Shown: positions 1 through 9,917 of the stretch, piece after piece | Position numbering within the stretch: position 1 is the stretch's first letter | Layout of the letters: the number at the start of each line of letters is the position of its first letter | DNA from: Liquorilactobacillus mali | GTDB lineage: Bacteria; Bacillota; Bacilli; Lactobacillales; Lactobacillaceae | DNA: 64,000 bases | NCBI RefSeq assembly: GCF_001437155.1 | Contig: NZ_JQAR01000011.1 | Coordinates: forward strand, 1-64,000 | Direction of reading: 5' to 3' | Notes under the pieces: generated by a model | What the model saw: only the letters and a program-made list of their open reading frames with translations | What the model was told of the DNA's origin: nothing | Databases searched by the model: none | Translations under genes and position numbers: made by a program

Positions 1-78
1 AAAACCAAAGATTTTTCCAAACCGGCCTTTATTATGGAGACTTATGTCACAGCCTCTCCAGAAAGTAGAAGATTTTGA
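1..78 (+). CDS. 3' end of an unidentified CDS
   Basis: An open frame enters from the left edge and stops at a TGA at 76-78, giving about 25 residues that end in ASPESRRF. It converges on ackA, whose stop lies 15 bp away, and no terminator hairpin is visible between them. The fragment is too short to assign to a family. It could also be chance open sequence. Confidence 0.35.
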   Translation, partial: KTKDFSKPAFIMETYVTASPESRRF

Positions 79-93
79 TTATTAGTGAGTACG

Positions 94-1314
94 CTAATAA
101 TTAACTGCGGATTTACTGAATGATTGTTTAGTTGAAGTCAGTTCATAAGCGTCTCTGGCAATCATCAGTTCTTCATCTGTTGGGATTACCAATAAGCGTG
201 CCTGACTATCAGTGGTTGCAAAATCAAAAGGTGAGTCATGGTATTGATCCTGTATTGACTCAAATTTAATACCCAAACAATTTAGACGCTTGCAAATCAA
301 TTCTCGCACGTGATTATCATTTTCACCGATTCCCCCAGTAAAGACTAGAGCATCGGCACCACCCAATTCAAGCCAGTATGCTCCGATATAATCGCAAATT
401 CGTTTTACAAACATTTTTATTGCCAGTTCAGCTTGTGGGTTTCTTGGAGATTCACGTTCAATTTCGCGCATATCTCGGCTGACTTCAGATACACCCAGTA
501 AACCGGAATGCTGGTTTAAAACTTTCATGCATTCGTCCATATTCGAAAAGGCGTGATGTTTCAGCAAATAAACCAAGGCCGATGGATCAACATCACCGCA
601 GCGAGTACTCATCATTAGTCCTGTTAGAGGAGAGAAACCCATTGAAGTATCAAGACTTTTACCATTTTTAATTGCTGTTACCGAAGCCCCAGAGCCTAGA
701 TGTAATGTAATCAATTTCAATTCATTTAATGGTAACTTCAGCATTTTTGCTGCTTGTTGTGCAACAAAGCGGTGACTTGTACCATGTGCACCATACTTTC
801 TAACTTTATATTTGCGGTAGTATTCAAGCGGTAATGCATACAAAAAGTTTTCTGGTGGTAGATCAGTATGAAAAGAAGTATCAAAGACAGCAATTTGAGG
901 ACAATTTGGTAGTATTAGTTCCGCGTCCAAAATACCAGCGACGTTTGCTGGGTTATGGAGAGGGGCTAGTTCGTTGATGCTTTCTAATTTTTGTATTACC
1001 TCTGGTGTAATTTTTGTTGAATGTTGAAAAAGTTCTCCACCTGCAACAATACGGTGGCCGATCGCAGTAATTTCTTGCGAGGTAGTGATAATTTGGTATT
1101 TCTTTAATAAATCTAAAGCGAGTTCAACAGGTGTAATTTTTCCTGTATAGTGTTGTGCAATTAACTCATGATTCGGTAACGTGATGGTAACTAGTTGATT
1201 AGTTTCATTTGAGTAATCAACCATAATTTTTGCTAAGCGCTGTTCTGTGGGCATTGCAAACAAGCTGATTTTCAACGATGAACTACCGGAATTGATCGAT
1301 AATACTTTTTTCAT
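94..1314 (-). CDS. ackA: Acetate kinase
   Basis: The 406-residue product matches acetate kinase in length and motifs. It makes ATP and acetate from acetyl phosphate in the cytosol, the last step of the phosphotransacetylase-acetate kinase route. Visible family motifs are an N-terminal LSINSGSSSLK, GHRIVAGG, the FDTSFH segment, YGAHGTSHRFV, the HLGSG phosphate loop and FTGGIGEN near the C-terminus. An in-frame TTG lies six bases further upstream, but the ATG at 1314 has better spacing from GGAGGGAG. The gene is divergent from adhE, and a Rex-like palindrome lies just upstream of its start, so both branches of acetyl-CoA disposal probably respond to NADH/NAD. Family assignment is secure; regulation is inferred. 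Confidence 0.97.
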   Translation of the reverse strand: MKKVLSINSGSSSLKISLFAMPTEQRLAKIMVDYSNETNQLVTITLPNHELIAQHYTGKITPVELALDLLKKYQIITTSQEITAIGHRIVAGGELFQHSTKITPEVIQKLESINELAPLHNPANVAGILDAELILPNCPQIAVFDTSFHTDLPPENFLYALPLEYYRKYKVRKYGAHGTSHRFVAQQAAKMLKLPLNELKLITLHLGSGASVTAIKNGKSLDTSMGFSPLTGLMMSTRCGDVDPSALVYLLKHHAFSNMDECMKVLNQHSGLLGVSEVSRDMREIERESPRNPQAELAIKMFVKRICDYIGAYWLELGGADALVFTGGIGENDNHVRELICKRLNCLGIKFESIQDQYHDSPFDFATTDSQARLLVIPTDEELMIARDAYELTSTKQSFSKSAVNY

Positions 1315-1335
1315 CAACAAAATCTCCCTCCATAC

Positions 1336-1353
1336 ATGTGATTATATTCACAC
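1336..1353. promoter_or_regulatory. Rex-like operator upstream of ackA
   Basis: The 18-bp element ATGTGATTATATTCACAC resembles the Gram-positive Rex consensus TTGTGA-N6-TCACAA, with 10 of 12 arm positions matching. It lies 22 bp upstream of the ackA ATG on the divergent side of the ackA/adhE intergenic region. Rex is an NADH-sensing repressor of fermentation genes. Confidence 0.55.
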
Positions 1354-1469
1354 AAAATGGTAACACTATTAAATTTTTTGTCAATTATTAATTTTTGATC
1401 ATTTATAATTGCTTATTTATAGGCTGTTATAAATTATAAAGCTTGTTTTGATTTTATTTTTATTAAGTG

Positions 1470-1498
1470 TTGTAATTCACAAGTGAAAGCGGTATTAT
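1470..1498 (+). promoter_or_regulatory. adhE promoter
   Basis: A -35 box TTGTAA (1470-1475) and a -10 box TATTAT (1493-1498) are separated by 17 bp. An inverted repeat, TTCAC-AA-GTGAA, sits within the spacer at 1477-1488. Transcription would begin near 1505, just before the Rex-like site. Confidence 0.6.
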
Positions 1499-1513
1499 TA
1501 ACTTGTATCAAAA

Positions 1514-1531
1514 TAGTGATTATTTTCACAA
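1514..1531. promoter_or_regulatory. Rex-like operator upstream of adhE
   Basis: TAGTGATTATTTTCACAA matches the Rex consensus TTGTGA-N6-TCACAA at 11 of 12 arm positions. It lies directly downstream of the predicted adhE start of transcription, a position suited to repression. Lactic acid bacteria adhE genes are typical Rex targets. Confidence 0.7.
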
Positions 1532-1570
1532 ATGATTAAAGCAAAATTGACATTTAGGGAGGATTAACAC

Positions 1571-4261
1571 ATGACAATTACTAAAAAAGTTAAAAAAACG
1601 CTTTCTCCTGAAGAAAAAGCGAAACAATATGAACAGGCAGAAGCTTATACTGGTAGTTTGGTTGAGAAAGCCTTGATTGCTGAGAAGTCTTATGCTACTT
1701 ATACTCAAGCTGAGGTTGATAAAATTGTAGCAGCTGCAGCCCTTGCAGGCTCCGAGGCAGCTTTGTTGCTAGCACATGAGGCTGTTGATGAAACTCAACG
1801 TGGTGTTGTTGAAGACAAGGATACAAAAAATCGTTTTGCAACTGAAAATGTTTACAATCTTATTAAAAATGAAAAAACAGTAGGTATTATTGGAGAGAAT
1901 AAGGTTGCCGGTCAAGTTAAAATTGCTGCCCCGCTGGGTGTTTTAGCTGGGATTGTTCCTACTACCAATCCGACATCAACAGCAATGTTCAAAACTTTGT
2001 TGGCTCTAAAGACACGAAATGCAATTATCTTTGCCTTCCATCCGCAAGCACAAAAATGTTCAGCTCATGCCGCTAAAATATTGTATGATGCTGCAATCGC
2101 TGCGGGTGCTCCTAAAAATATCGTTCAGTGGATTGAAGTACCAAGTTTAGACAATACGACAGCCTTGATTCGCAATCCGAAAATTGCTTCAATCTTAGCT
2201 ACTGGTGGTCCTGGGATGGTTAATGCTGCATTGAAATCCGGAAATCCCTCAATGGGTGTGGGTGCAGGAAATGGAGCAATCTTTGTAGATCATACGGCCG
2301 ATTTGGATCGAGCGGTCGAAGATTTGCTGTTATCTAAAAGGTTTGATAATGGAATGATTTGTGCAACTGAAAACTCTGTTGTTGTTGAAGCACCTGTTTA
2401 TAATGACTGGTTGAAAAAGATGCAAGATAAAGGTGCCTATATTGTTCCTAAGAAGGACTATCAAAAAGTTGCCGACTTTGTTTTCAACGATCGACATGGT
2501 GTTAATGGACCAGTTGCTGGGAAAACTGCTAGATGGATTGCAGAGCAATCGGGAGTTGTTTTGCCAGAAGATAAAGACGTTATGTTGTTTGAACTTGATC
2601 CGAAGAATATCGGTGAGAAACTCTCTTCTGAAAAACTTTCACCGCTGCTGTCAGTTTACAAAGCGAAAGATCGTCAAGATGGGATCGAAATTGTCAGCAA
2701 GTTACTCAATTATCAAGGTGCCGGTCATAACGCGGCTATTCAAATTGGTTCGCAGTCGGATCCATTTATTAATGATTATGCAGATCAGACCAAGGCTGCG
2801 CGAATCTTGGTTAATCAACCAGATTCACTTGGTGGGATAGGCGATGTTTATTCTGATGCATTGCGCCCAAGTATGACACTCGGAACTGGATCATGGGGGA
2901 AAAATTCATTGTCACATAATTTATCGACCAGTGATTTATTAAATGTAAAGACTGTTGCTAAACGCCGTAATCGACCTCAATGGGTCCGTTTACCAGAAAA
3001 AATATACTATGAGAAAAATGCAGTTTCCTATCTGCAAGATCAAGTTGAAAATATCAACCGTGCCTTTGTTGTTGCTGATCCCGGAATGGTAAAGTTCGGC
3101 TTTGTTGATAAGCTTTATGAACAATTATCGTTACGCGACGAACCTGTAAAGACTTCGATTTATGGGACAGTTAGACCTGATCCAACGCTAGGCCAAACAA
3201 TTGAAATCGCAAAACAGATGGCTCAATTTGGGCCAGACACTATCATTGCTATCGGTGGTGGTTCGGCTTTGGATGCTGCTAAGATCGCGCGTTTCATTTA
3301 CGAGTACTCTCTTGACCAGCCTGAAGGATTCTTAGATAGTTACGATCAGGTAAGTGAACTCTTTACGCGCTTGCAGCAGAAGTTTATTGATATCAGGAAG
3401 CGAATCGTTAAGTTCCACCATCAATTGAATACTAAGCTAGTAGCTGTTCCAACAACTTCTGGTACAGGTTCCGAAGTGACACCATATGCAGTTATTACTG
3501 ATGATAATACACATGTTAAATATCCATTAACGGATTATGAGCTGACACCACAAATTGCGATTGTTGATCCAGAATTTGTTATGACAGTTCCAAAACGTAC
3601 GGTTGCTTGGTCAGGACTTGATACTTTGTCACATGCACTTGAATCCTATGTTTCAGTAATGGCCTCAGACTTTACTCGTCCATGGGCATTGCAGGCAATC
3701 AAGTTAGTTTTTGAAAACTTGAGCGAATCGTACAAATTTGATGCAAAAAACCCAACACGTGGAGGAGAAAAAGCTCGTGAGAATATGCATTACGCCGCTT
3801 GCTTAGCCGGAATGTCGTTTGCCAATGCTTTCTTAGGGATTAATCATTCATTGGCACACAAAACTGGTGGTGAATTTGGATTACCTCATGGGTTAGCGAT
3901 CTCTATTGCAATGCAGCATGTTGTTCGTTTCAATGGTGTTGCCGGTAAGGTTAAACGGACACCTTTCCCTCGCTATGAAGTCTATAGCGGACAAAAAGAC
4001 TATGCTGATATTGCACGTTTTATCGGTCTTCAAGGTAAAAATGACGCTGAATTGGTTGAAAAGCTTTGCCAAAAGATTGAGGAGTTGATGGCTTCAGTTG
4101 ATGTTACACCAAAATTATCAGCTAACGGTGTTACAAAGGAAAAATTTGAGGCTTCGCTGGATAAATTAGTGGACTTAGTCTATAACGATCAGTGCACACC
4201 AGCTAATCCACGTCAGCCTAGTCTAGATGAAATTCGTCAGATATTGATTGATCAATTTTAG
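1571..4261 (+). CDS. adhE: Bifunctional acetaldehyde-CoA/alcohol dehydrogenase
   Basis: This 896-residue fusion reduces acetyl-CoA to acetaldehyde and then ethanol, oxidising two NADH. The N-terminal half (about 1-450) is a CoA-acylating aldehyde dehydrogenase with its catalytic Cys in GMICATEN near residue 264. The C-terminal half (about 465-896) is an iron-dependent alcohol dehydrogenase with GGGSALDAAK, PTTSGTGSE and the metal-binding region HSLAHKTGGEFGLPHG. Length is normal for the family and both active sites look intact. AdhE proteins usually form long filaments (spirosomes). The RBS AGGGAGGA precedes the ATG. A promoter and Rex-like operator lie upstream and a rho-independent terminator follows, so the gene is probably monocistronic. 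Confidence 0.97.
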   Translation: MTITKKVKKTLSPEEKAKQYEQAEAYTGSLVEKALIAEKSYATYTQAEVDKIVAAAALAGSEAALLLAHEAVDETQRGVVEDKDTKNRFATENVYNLIKNEKTVGIIGENKVAGQVKIAAPLGVLAGIVPTTNPTSTAMFKTLLALKTRNAIIFAFHPQAQKCSAHAAKILYDAAIAAGAPKNIVQWIEVPSLDNTTALIRNPKIASILATGGPGMVNAALKSGNPSMGVGAGNGAIFVDHTADLDRAVEDLLLSKRFDNGMICATENSVVVEAPVYNDWLKKMQDKGAYIVPKKDYQKVADFVFNDRHGVNGPVAGKTARWIAEQSGVVLPEDKDVMLFELDPKNIGEKLSSEKLSPLLSVYKAKDRQDGIEIVSKLLNYQGAGHNAAIQIGSQSDPFINDYADQTKAARILVNQPDSLGGIGDVYSDALRPSMTLGTGSWGKNSLSHNLSTSDLLNVKTVAKRRNRPQWVRLPEKIYYEKNAVSYLQDQVENINRAFVVADPGMVKFGFVDKLYEQLSLRDEPVKTSIYGTVRPDPTLGQTIEIAKQMAQFGPDTIIAIGGGSALDAAKIARFIYEYSLDQPEGFLDSYDQVSELFTRLQQKFIDIRKRIVKFHHQLNTKLVAVPTTSGTGSEVTPYAVITDDNTHVKYPLTDYELTPQIAIVDPEFVMTVPKRTVAWSGLDTLSHALESYVSVMASDFTRPWALQAIKLVFENLSESYKFDAKNPTRGGEKARENMHYAACLAGMSFANAFLGINHSLAHKTGGEFGLPHGLAISIAMQHVVRFNGVAGKVKRTPFPRYEVYSGQKDYADIARFIGLQGKNDAELVEKLCQKIEELMASVDVTPKLSANGVTKEKFEASLDKLVDLVYNDQCTPANPRQPSLDEIRQILIDQF

Positions 4262-4333
4262 AGTCTATTAGCTGATTAAGGTGGGCAAAATTGGCTAGTA
4301 TATAAAATTTATCAATTTTACTGATGGATTTAA

Positions 4334-4359
4334 AGAGCTCTCTTCGGAGGGCTTTTTTT
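4334..4359 (+). terminator. Rho-independent terminator of adhE
   Basis: AGCTCTC and GAGGGCT pair around a TTCG tetraloop and are followed by seven T residues. It lies about 75 bp after the adhE stop. Confidence 0.85.
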
Positions 4360-4554
4360 AGATTATGTATAAGTTTGCCTCACAAGTAGAGTAGCTATAT
4401 TTTCCACCAATTATCGAATTATATATTGCAAAGAAAATATTGTGTCTGCATAATTTCACGTTAGTATTCAAATCTTACCAATTTAGTTACATACTAATAG
4501 TTAGTATATATAAATAACTACTATTTGGAACGTAAATTAATACTTGTAATCACT

Positions 4555-4580
4555 TAAACATTTTTGGAGTTTTCCGATAA
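4555..4580 (+). promoter_or_regulatory. Sigma-D (sigma-28)-like promoter of the first chemoreceptor
   Basis: TAAA (4555-4558), a 14-bp spacer and TCCGATAA (4573-4580) match the flagellar sigma factor pattern TAAA-N14/15-GCCGATAA. The start codon lies about 40 bp further on. The remainder of the 4262-4618 gap is AT-rich sequence with the adhE terminator and nothing else recognised. The same architecture precedes the second chemoreceptor gene. Confidence 0.6.
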
Positions 4581-4618
4581 TATCTTTTGAAACGTTTTAT
4601 AAAGGGATGGTGCGTCAA

Positions 4619-6679
4619 ATGAAAAAAAGTTTAGGTAGGCTTATTGGTGAGATAGTATTTAGTGTTACACTGTTGACTATTCTGGTGTTAATGGCAAGTT
4701 TTTATATTTCAATGACAAAATTATTAACACAACGAAATCTGTTTAGCCAGCAAAGTGCTGTTGAGTCTTTGGTAAATAGTAATAAGAATTTCAAAGTTTC
4801 CACGCAAAAAGAATTAATTAGATTATCAAAAGGGGCAACTTTTAATGGTAAATCATTTAACAATAGTGATATTAAGCGAATATTAACAGATTCGCAAAAT
4901 GCTAATGCACAGATTAAGTATAGTGGGTTTGGAACAAGTAAGGGAGATTATCTTACTTTATCAAAAATGCCCAAGGGTTATGATCCGCGTTCGCGTCCGT
5001 GGTATAAAAAAGCTATCGCCTCATTTGGGAAAGTCGTTTGGACAGCACCTTATCAAGATGCAGAAACTGGTCAAACTGTAACAACGGCTGCAATCGCATT
5101 GAAGAATGCTAGCGGACAGGTAGGTGTACTGGAACTGGATTTGACTTATGACGGAATCAGTCAAGCTATTGATGCAATGAAAATTGGACGAACTGGGAGT
5201 GTTACGTTGGTTCATAAAAATGGCATCGTGATTGTTTCAAATGGGAAATCCAAGAAGTACACATTTAAGCAAGGAAATAGTATAAAAGGACAAACTATTT
5301 TTAAAAAGATTGCTAAGGCAGATGCTATCAAAGGAACTTTGCAAATCGATAAGATTGGAAAAGTATATTACAATAAGGGAAACAAAAATAGTGATAATTG
5401 GAGTTTTGCCGTGGTTGATGGCGATGATTTAAATAGTGAATTGAATTCATTGCTTATTATTACAATCATTGTTGTAATACTTATGTTAATAATTGCAACA
5501 TTATACGCAATCTATTCTTCTAAAGTAATTAAAGCAGCTATTGAAGTTTATGTTAAGCATTTTGAAGCGGCTAGCAAGGGAGAATTTGTTAAGATTAAGT
5601 CTTTTGGTGACAAGAAAAATTGGAAATTATATTTTCAGCCGGCTAAATTAGGTCGTAAAATGAGTGAGCCCGATAAAGATGGTCAAGAGTTTAATCAAAT
5701 TTCGTATCAATATAATGAAATGCTAGATGCTGTTGGTAAATCATTTGTTCAGATTCAAGGTGAAAGCAAGGTCGTTGCCGATAAATCAGATTCTTTGTTA
5801 GAACTATCACAGCAAACCGATAGAGCCACCGAAGAAGTGGCTCAGGCCATTACTGGGATTGCACAAGTTACAACGTCACAAGCTCAAGAAACTTCAGGTA
5901 GTGTAGAACAAGTCAGAAATCTTTCAGATGTTATTACGACATTGCATGATAATGTTAAAAAGATGAATGAACGTTCATCAAATTCAAGCAAATTGAATCA
6001 GAAAAATCTTGATATCTCTAATGAGGTTATAACGAGTTGGCAACAAGAAGTAGCTAATATGCAAGAATTAGAAGATAGTGTTGGTAATTTAAATCAACAA
6101 GTTAAAAATATTAATAAAATCATCAGTGTAATTAATAGTATTTCACAACAAACTAATTTACTAGCTTTAAATGCTTCAATTGAAGCTGCAAGTGCAGGTG
6201 AAGCTGGAAAAGGATTTGCCGTAGTTGCAACAGAAATAAGGAAGCTCTCCGATCAGAGTAAAAAGGCCACCAAGGAAATTGATGATATTTTAGGTGGAAT
6301 TCAATTAGACTCTGAAGAAATGGTCAAAAGAATGGATGATTCTGTGGCCGGAGGAGAACGACAAACAGAATTATTAAACCAAGCTATTAGCTCTTCAAAA
6401 GATGTATTCAGTGTAAATCAGGAATTAATTCAAGATATTCAGGAAATTGAACAAGCAAGTGGAAAAATTACGCAGGTCCAACTTAAAATTGAGGAAAGCT
6501 TAGAAAATATTTCTGCAGCAACGGAAGAAAATTCAGCCGGTGCAGAAGAAGTTTCGGCTAATTCAGAAGAGGTTCAAGCGACTATAGAAGAATTTACTAA
6601 CCATATTGCAGAACTAGGGAAGACAGCTGATACATTGAAAAATGTCGTAGCAAGTTTTAAGTTTGAAAAAGAGGAATAG
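4619..6679 (+). CDS. Methyl-accepting chemotaxis protein (double Cache type)
   Basis: This is a 686-residue transmembrane chemoreceptor. Residues about 10-32 form the first membrane segment. An extracellular Cache region follows, with the ligand-pocket signature [11 protein letters not shown] and PYQDAETG. A second membrane segment lies near 280-300, then the cytoplasmic signalling coiled coil. The hairpin tip is canonical ([19 protein letters not shown], then [14 protein letters not shown]), and this region docks CheA and CheW. The Arg-Pro-Trp-Tyr plus Asp pattern resembles amino-acid-binding dCache domains, so an amino acid ligand is plausible. The start was set at 4619 by comparison with the paralogue at 7515-9578; an in-frame ATG at 4607 lacks RBS spacing. 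A sigma-D-like promoter precedes it. Confidence 0.93.
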   Translation: MKKSLGRLIGEIVFSVTLLTILVLMASFYISMTKLLTQRNLFSQQSAVESLVNSNKNFKVSTQKELIRLSKGATFNGKSFNNSDIKRILTDSQNANAQIKYSGFGTSKGDYLTLSKMPKGYDPRSRPWYKKAIASFGKVVWTAPYQDAETGQTVTTAAIALKNASGQVGVLELDLTYDGISQAIDAMKIGRTGSVTLVHKNGIVIVSNGKSKKYTFKQGNSIKGQTIFKKIAKADAIKGTLQIDKIGKVYYNKGNKNSDNWSFAVVDGDDLNSELNSLLIITIIVVILMLIIATLYAIYSSKVIKAAIEVYVKHFEAASKGEFVKIKSFGDKKNWKLYFQPAKLGRKMSEPDKDGQEFNQISYQYNEMLDAVGKSFVQIQGESKVVADKSDSLLELSQQTDRATEEVAQAITGIAQVTTSQAQETSGSVEQVRNLSDVITTLHDNVKKMNERSSNSSKLNQKNLDISNEVITSWQQEVANMQELEDSVGNLNQQVKNINKIISVINSISQQTNLLALNASIEAASAGEAGKGFAVVATEIRKLSDQSKKATKEIDDILGGIQLDSEEMVKRMDDSVAGGERQTELLNQAISSSKDVFSVNQELIQDIQEIEQASGKITQVQLKIEESLENISAATEENSAGAEEVSANSEEVQATIEEFTNHIAELGKTADTLKNVVASFKFEKEE

Positions 6680-6721
6680 GTAATTTAATAACTGAAGTTT
6701 GAACTATTAAAAAAATACATT

Positions 6722-6775
6722 CAAAAGTGTACCGCAACAAGAAAAGGTGTTTATTTTCTTGCTGCGGTACTTTTG
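6722..6775 (+). terminator. Long hairpin, probable terminator of the first chemoreceptor
   Basis: CAAAAGTGTACCGCAACAAG and its near-perfect complement (…CTTGCTGCGGTACTTTTG) form a stem of more than 20 bp with one mismatch and a small bulge. It begins about 40 bp after the stop codon. The T-tract after it is short, so it could also act as an mRNA 3' stabiliser. Confidence 0.55.
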
Positions 6776-7420
6776 GCATATGAAAACAGAAAGATGTTGC
6801 AATGCAGTGAAATGTATGGGTTCAGACACTATTTTCAGTTGAACTGTGTTTGAAAGTATCAGAGAACAATTAGTAATAACTGAAGATGATATGTTGATTG
6901 GCACATTAATACAAATTAAAGGCTGAGAAAAAGCTTTGTAAATAAAATTTTAAAAATAGACTAGTTTTTGAACCCTTTCAGGATCTTACAGTCAATAGAA
7001 TTATTGGAGACGTAAACATCCAGGTAGTTAAAAGAAATAATCTTTTTTTGAATAAATTAATCTCAATACTGAATCTCCGTAACCATGCTGTTAGATATTG
7101 TTTTTTGATAGTTCTACAACTGGCATTCACATTGCAGGTAGAATCTAGTCTTAAGACATCTGTTTGAAGTTTGTTCTACAAAGTACATATACTTTTATTA
7201 GAGCTGGCTGAAAAAATTGTTTGGTCATTGGTAATAACCTCCTTATATTATTGAAAAGTCCGTTTTAAGAAAGGCAGAGTGATCTGAAAATCGTAAAAAA
7301 GGAAAGCCGTTCCTGATTTCATCAAAAGGAGAATCTGTCGAGCTTGAAACAGGCATTATTGATTGGAATAAAAGTGATAAACTATATTTTATGGTCTCTG
7401 GAAACATGTTAACTCGAAAT
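6776..7420 (+). other. Non-coding gap with possible decayed gene remnants
   Basis: No intact gene is visible. Two short open stretches look protein-like: about 26 codons ending at 6924 with the segment ITEDDMLIGTLIQIKG, and about 54 codons ending at 7446 with the segment KGESVELETGIIDWNKSD. Neither has a convincing start or RBS, and stops surround them. They may be remains of degraded genes between the two chemoreceptors. I do not recognise the parent family. Confidence 0.25.
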
Positions 7421-7470
7421 AGAAAGAGGAGCCAAGTCAAAAGTTAAATTCTGACTTGGCTCCTCTTTCT
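7421..7470 (-). terminator. Bidirectional terminator-type hairpin after the second chemoreceptor
   Basis: A perfect 19-bp inverted repeat (7421-7439 and 7452-7470) starts with AGAAAGAGGAGCCAAGTCA and has a 12-base loop. It lies 45 bp past the stop of the minus-strand chemoreceptor. The A/T-rich outer arms would supply a weak U-tract in either direction. Confidence 0.7.
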
Positions 7471-7514
7471 ATTCAGGATAAACAATATGATACTTGTAAT
7501 AAGTGGTAATAAAA

Positions 7515-9578
7515 CTATTTTTTGAAGTCAAATTTCTCGATGACTTTTTTCAATGAAGCAGAAGATGCCTGCAGCTGAGCTACGTAATTAGTAAATTCTT
7601 CCATTGATGCTTGTACTTCCTCTGAATTTGCTGAAACTTCTTCTGTACCAGCTGAATTTTCCTCTGTAGAAGCAGCAATATTTTCCAAATCTGTCTGAAT
7701 CTTAGCTTGAATTTTTTCAATTTTTTGACCAGCTTCTTCAAGTTCTTTGATTCCGAGAATTAATTCTTGATTTATGTCGAAAACATTTCTAGAAGACGTA
7801 ATCGCTTGATCGATTAATTTGGTTTGTTTTTCTCCACCTTCAATAGAAACATTCATTTTATTAGCAATATCATCAGCATTATTTCTTATCTTTCCTAGAA
7901 TATCAATAATCTCTTTAGTTGACGTCTTGCTCTGATCGGAGAGCTTTCTAATTTCTGTCGCAACTACGGCAAATCCTTTTCCAGCTTCACCTGCGCTTGC
8001 AGCTTCAATTGAAGCATTTAAAGCTAGTAAATTAGTTTGTTGTGTAATACCACTGATAACAGACACAATCTTGTTAACATTTTGAACTTGTTTATTTAAG
8101 TCTCTAATACCCTCTCCAAGTTCCCTTGTTTTAGCCAATTCATCTTTCCAGTTGTCAGCAACATGATTGGAGAGTTCAAGATTTTCTTGGTTCATCTTAC
8201 CCGAATTCTGTGAATGTTTCATCATGCGATTAGTTTTAATTCCCAAGTCACTAATGATAGTAATTAAATTTTTTAATTGACTTACACTATCAGAGGTCTC
8301 TTGTGCCTGCGAAGTAGTAACTTCGGCAACGCCTGTGATGGCCTGTGCAACTTCTTCTGTTGCTTTGCTTGTTTGCTGTGACAAGGATAATAATGATTCA
8401 GACTTATCCGCAACAGTATCAATTTCTTTTTGTACGCTGTCAATTACTCTACCCACGGCATCGATCATCTTATTGTAGTGAAAACTAATTTTATTAAATT
8501 CATGTCCATTTTCGTCCGGGTTACTAAATCTCCGCCCTAATTCTTTTGGATTGAGGACAACACTGAATGGCTTTCCATTTTCTTCAGGACCATTTATTTT
8601 TGTGAATTTTCCCTTGCTTGAAGCTTCAAAATGCTGGGTATATATTGCAACAGTTTCTCGAATGAATTTTGAAACATACAATGCGAAAAATGATACGATA
8701 AGTATGAATACCAGCATAGTAATAATTGAGATTATTAATAAGGTATGCAATTCTGTTTGTAAGTCATTTTTATCTACAACAGAAAAGGACCATTCGCCCC
8801 CTTTTTTATTATAGAGGATTTGAGAGGTATCACTATTCTTAACCTTTAAGGTTCCCTGTTTTTGTTTTGCGGCTTTAATAGCTTTAATACGACATTTTTT
8901 GAAATACTTTTACCGCTTTTAAAAGTATACTTCTTAGATTTTCCTTGAGAGGCAATTATTGTTCCACTTTTAGACACCAATGTTACGCTACCTGTTCTCC
9001 CAATATTCAAGCCAGAAATGGTCTTTTGAACACCAGCATATGATAGATCAATTCCTAAAACACCAATTATTTGTCCCTGTTTATCTTTCACGGCAATTGC
9101 TGCTGTAGTCAGCATTTTACCAGTTCCAGCATCTTCATAGGGACTTGTCCAAAATACATCTCCATTTTTTTTTGATGGCTCCCTTATACCAAGGACGTTC
9201 ACGTGGATCAAAGCCTGACGGTAATTTGACAAAGGTAATCGTCTCTCCATTGGTAGATCCAAATTCAATTTGTTCCATTGTGACATTGCCTTTTTTAGCC
9301 ATCTTTAAAGCATAGCGAACGTCTTTGGAATTATAATTTGATTTTGAAAAAACGGAAGTTGATGCTATTTTTTCTAGTTCTTGGTTTATTGAACTATGTA
9401 GATTATTATTGCTTTCAACTAGGGTGTTAACAGCACCTTTCTGACTGGTCTCATTGCGCGTGGTCAGCATTGCTTTTGTCGAGAGATATGAAAAAAGCAT
9501 GATTAAAAGAGCATTGGCAACAATGAACCACACCAACAAATTCCAGACAAATCTTCCCAAACTTTTTTTAATTTTCAT
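7515..9578 (-). pseudogene. Methyl-accepting chemotaxis protein, frameshifted twice
   Basis: This paralogue of the 4619-6679 chemoreceptor is read in three pieces. The N-terminal part (9578 to about 9170) carries the first membrane segment and the Cache motif DPRERPWYKGA. The middle part (about 9170-8895) runs from NGDVFWTSPYEDAGTG to [10 protein letters not shown] in another frame. The C-terminal part (about 8895-7515) returns to the first frame, with the second membrane helix and an intact signalling tip ([19 protein letters not shown]). The first shift sits in a run of nine A/T at about 9165-9173 where eight would keep frame. The second is an apparent one-base loss near 8893-8898. About 90 codons are thus out of frame. 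True decay, slippage-based switching or sequencing error are all possible. The ATG at 9578 follows AAGGAG. Confidence 0.8.
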
Positions 9579-9616
9579 CCAATTAAACACTCCTTTTTAT
9601 TAAACGCTTATAAGGT

Positions 9617-9642
9617 TAATCGGGTTCTTTTTCTGAAAATTA
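9617..9642 (-). promoter_or_regulatory. Sigma-D-like promoter of the second chemoreceptor
   Basis: Read on the minus strand, TAAT (9642-9639), a 14-bp spacer and CCCGATTA (9624-9617) resemble TAAA-N14/15-GCCGATAA. It lies about 40 bp upstream of the ATG at 9578, the same distance as for the first chemoreceptor. The match is slightly weaker than at 4555-4580. Confidence 0.5.
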
Positions 9643-9843
9643 AGAGGTTGGAAGTATAAATTTTATTTTGTATGTAATGAGAAATGACTATGTAAAATCA
9701 TCTTTTTTCAACGGATGATTAAAATAATGAGCATAAATTATATTTAATGAAAAGATTTTTATAGTACGGTAGATAATGTGTAAAAAGGTGATTAGAATTT
9801 TTTTGTCTAACTTTGCAAAATTGAACTTAGAACAAATGATAAC

Positions 9844-9852
9844 TGGTATAAT
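9844..9852 (+). promoter_or_regulatory. Extended -10 promoter element of the DUF3290/DUF421 pair
   Basis: TGGTATAAT is an extended -10 box lying about 65 bp upstream of the DUF3290 start. No good -35 box sits at the usual distance, which is common for extended -10 promoters. Confidence 0.5.
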
Positions 9853-9917
9853 TAATAGTAATTAGAGGTGTAGTTTGACACCGAAAAGGTATTAATAATT
9901 GAAAAGGGAAATCTGCG

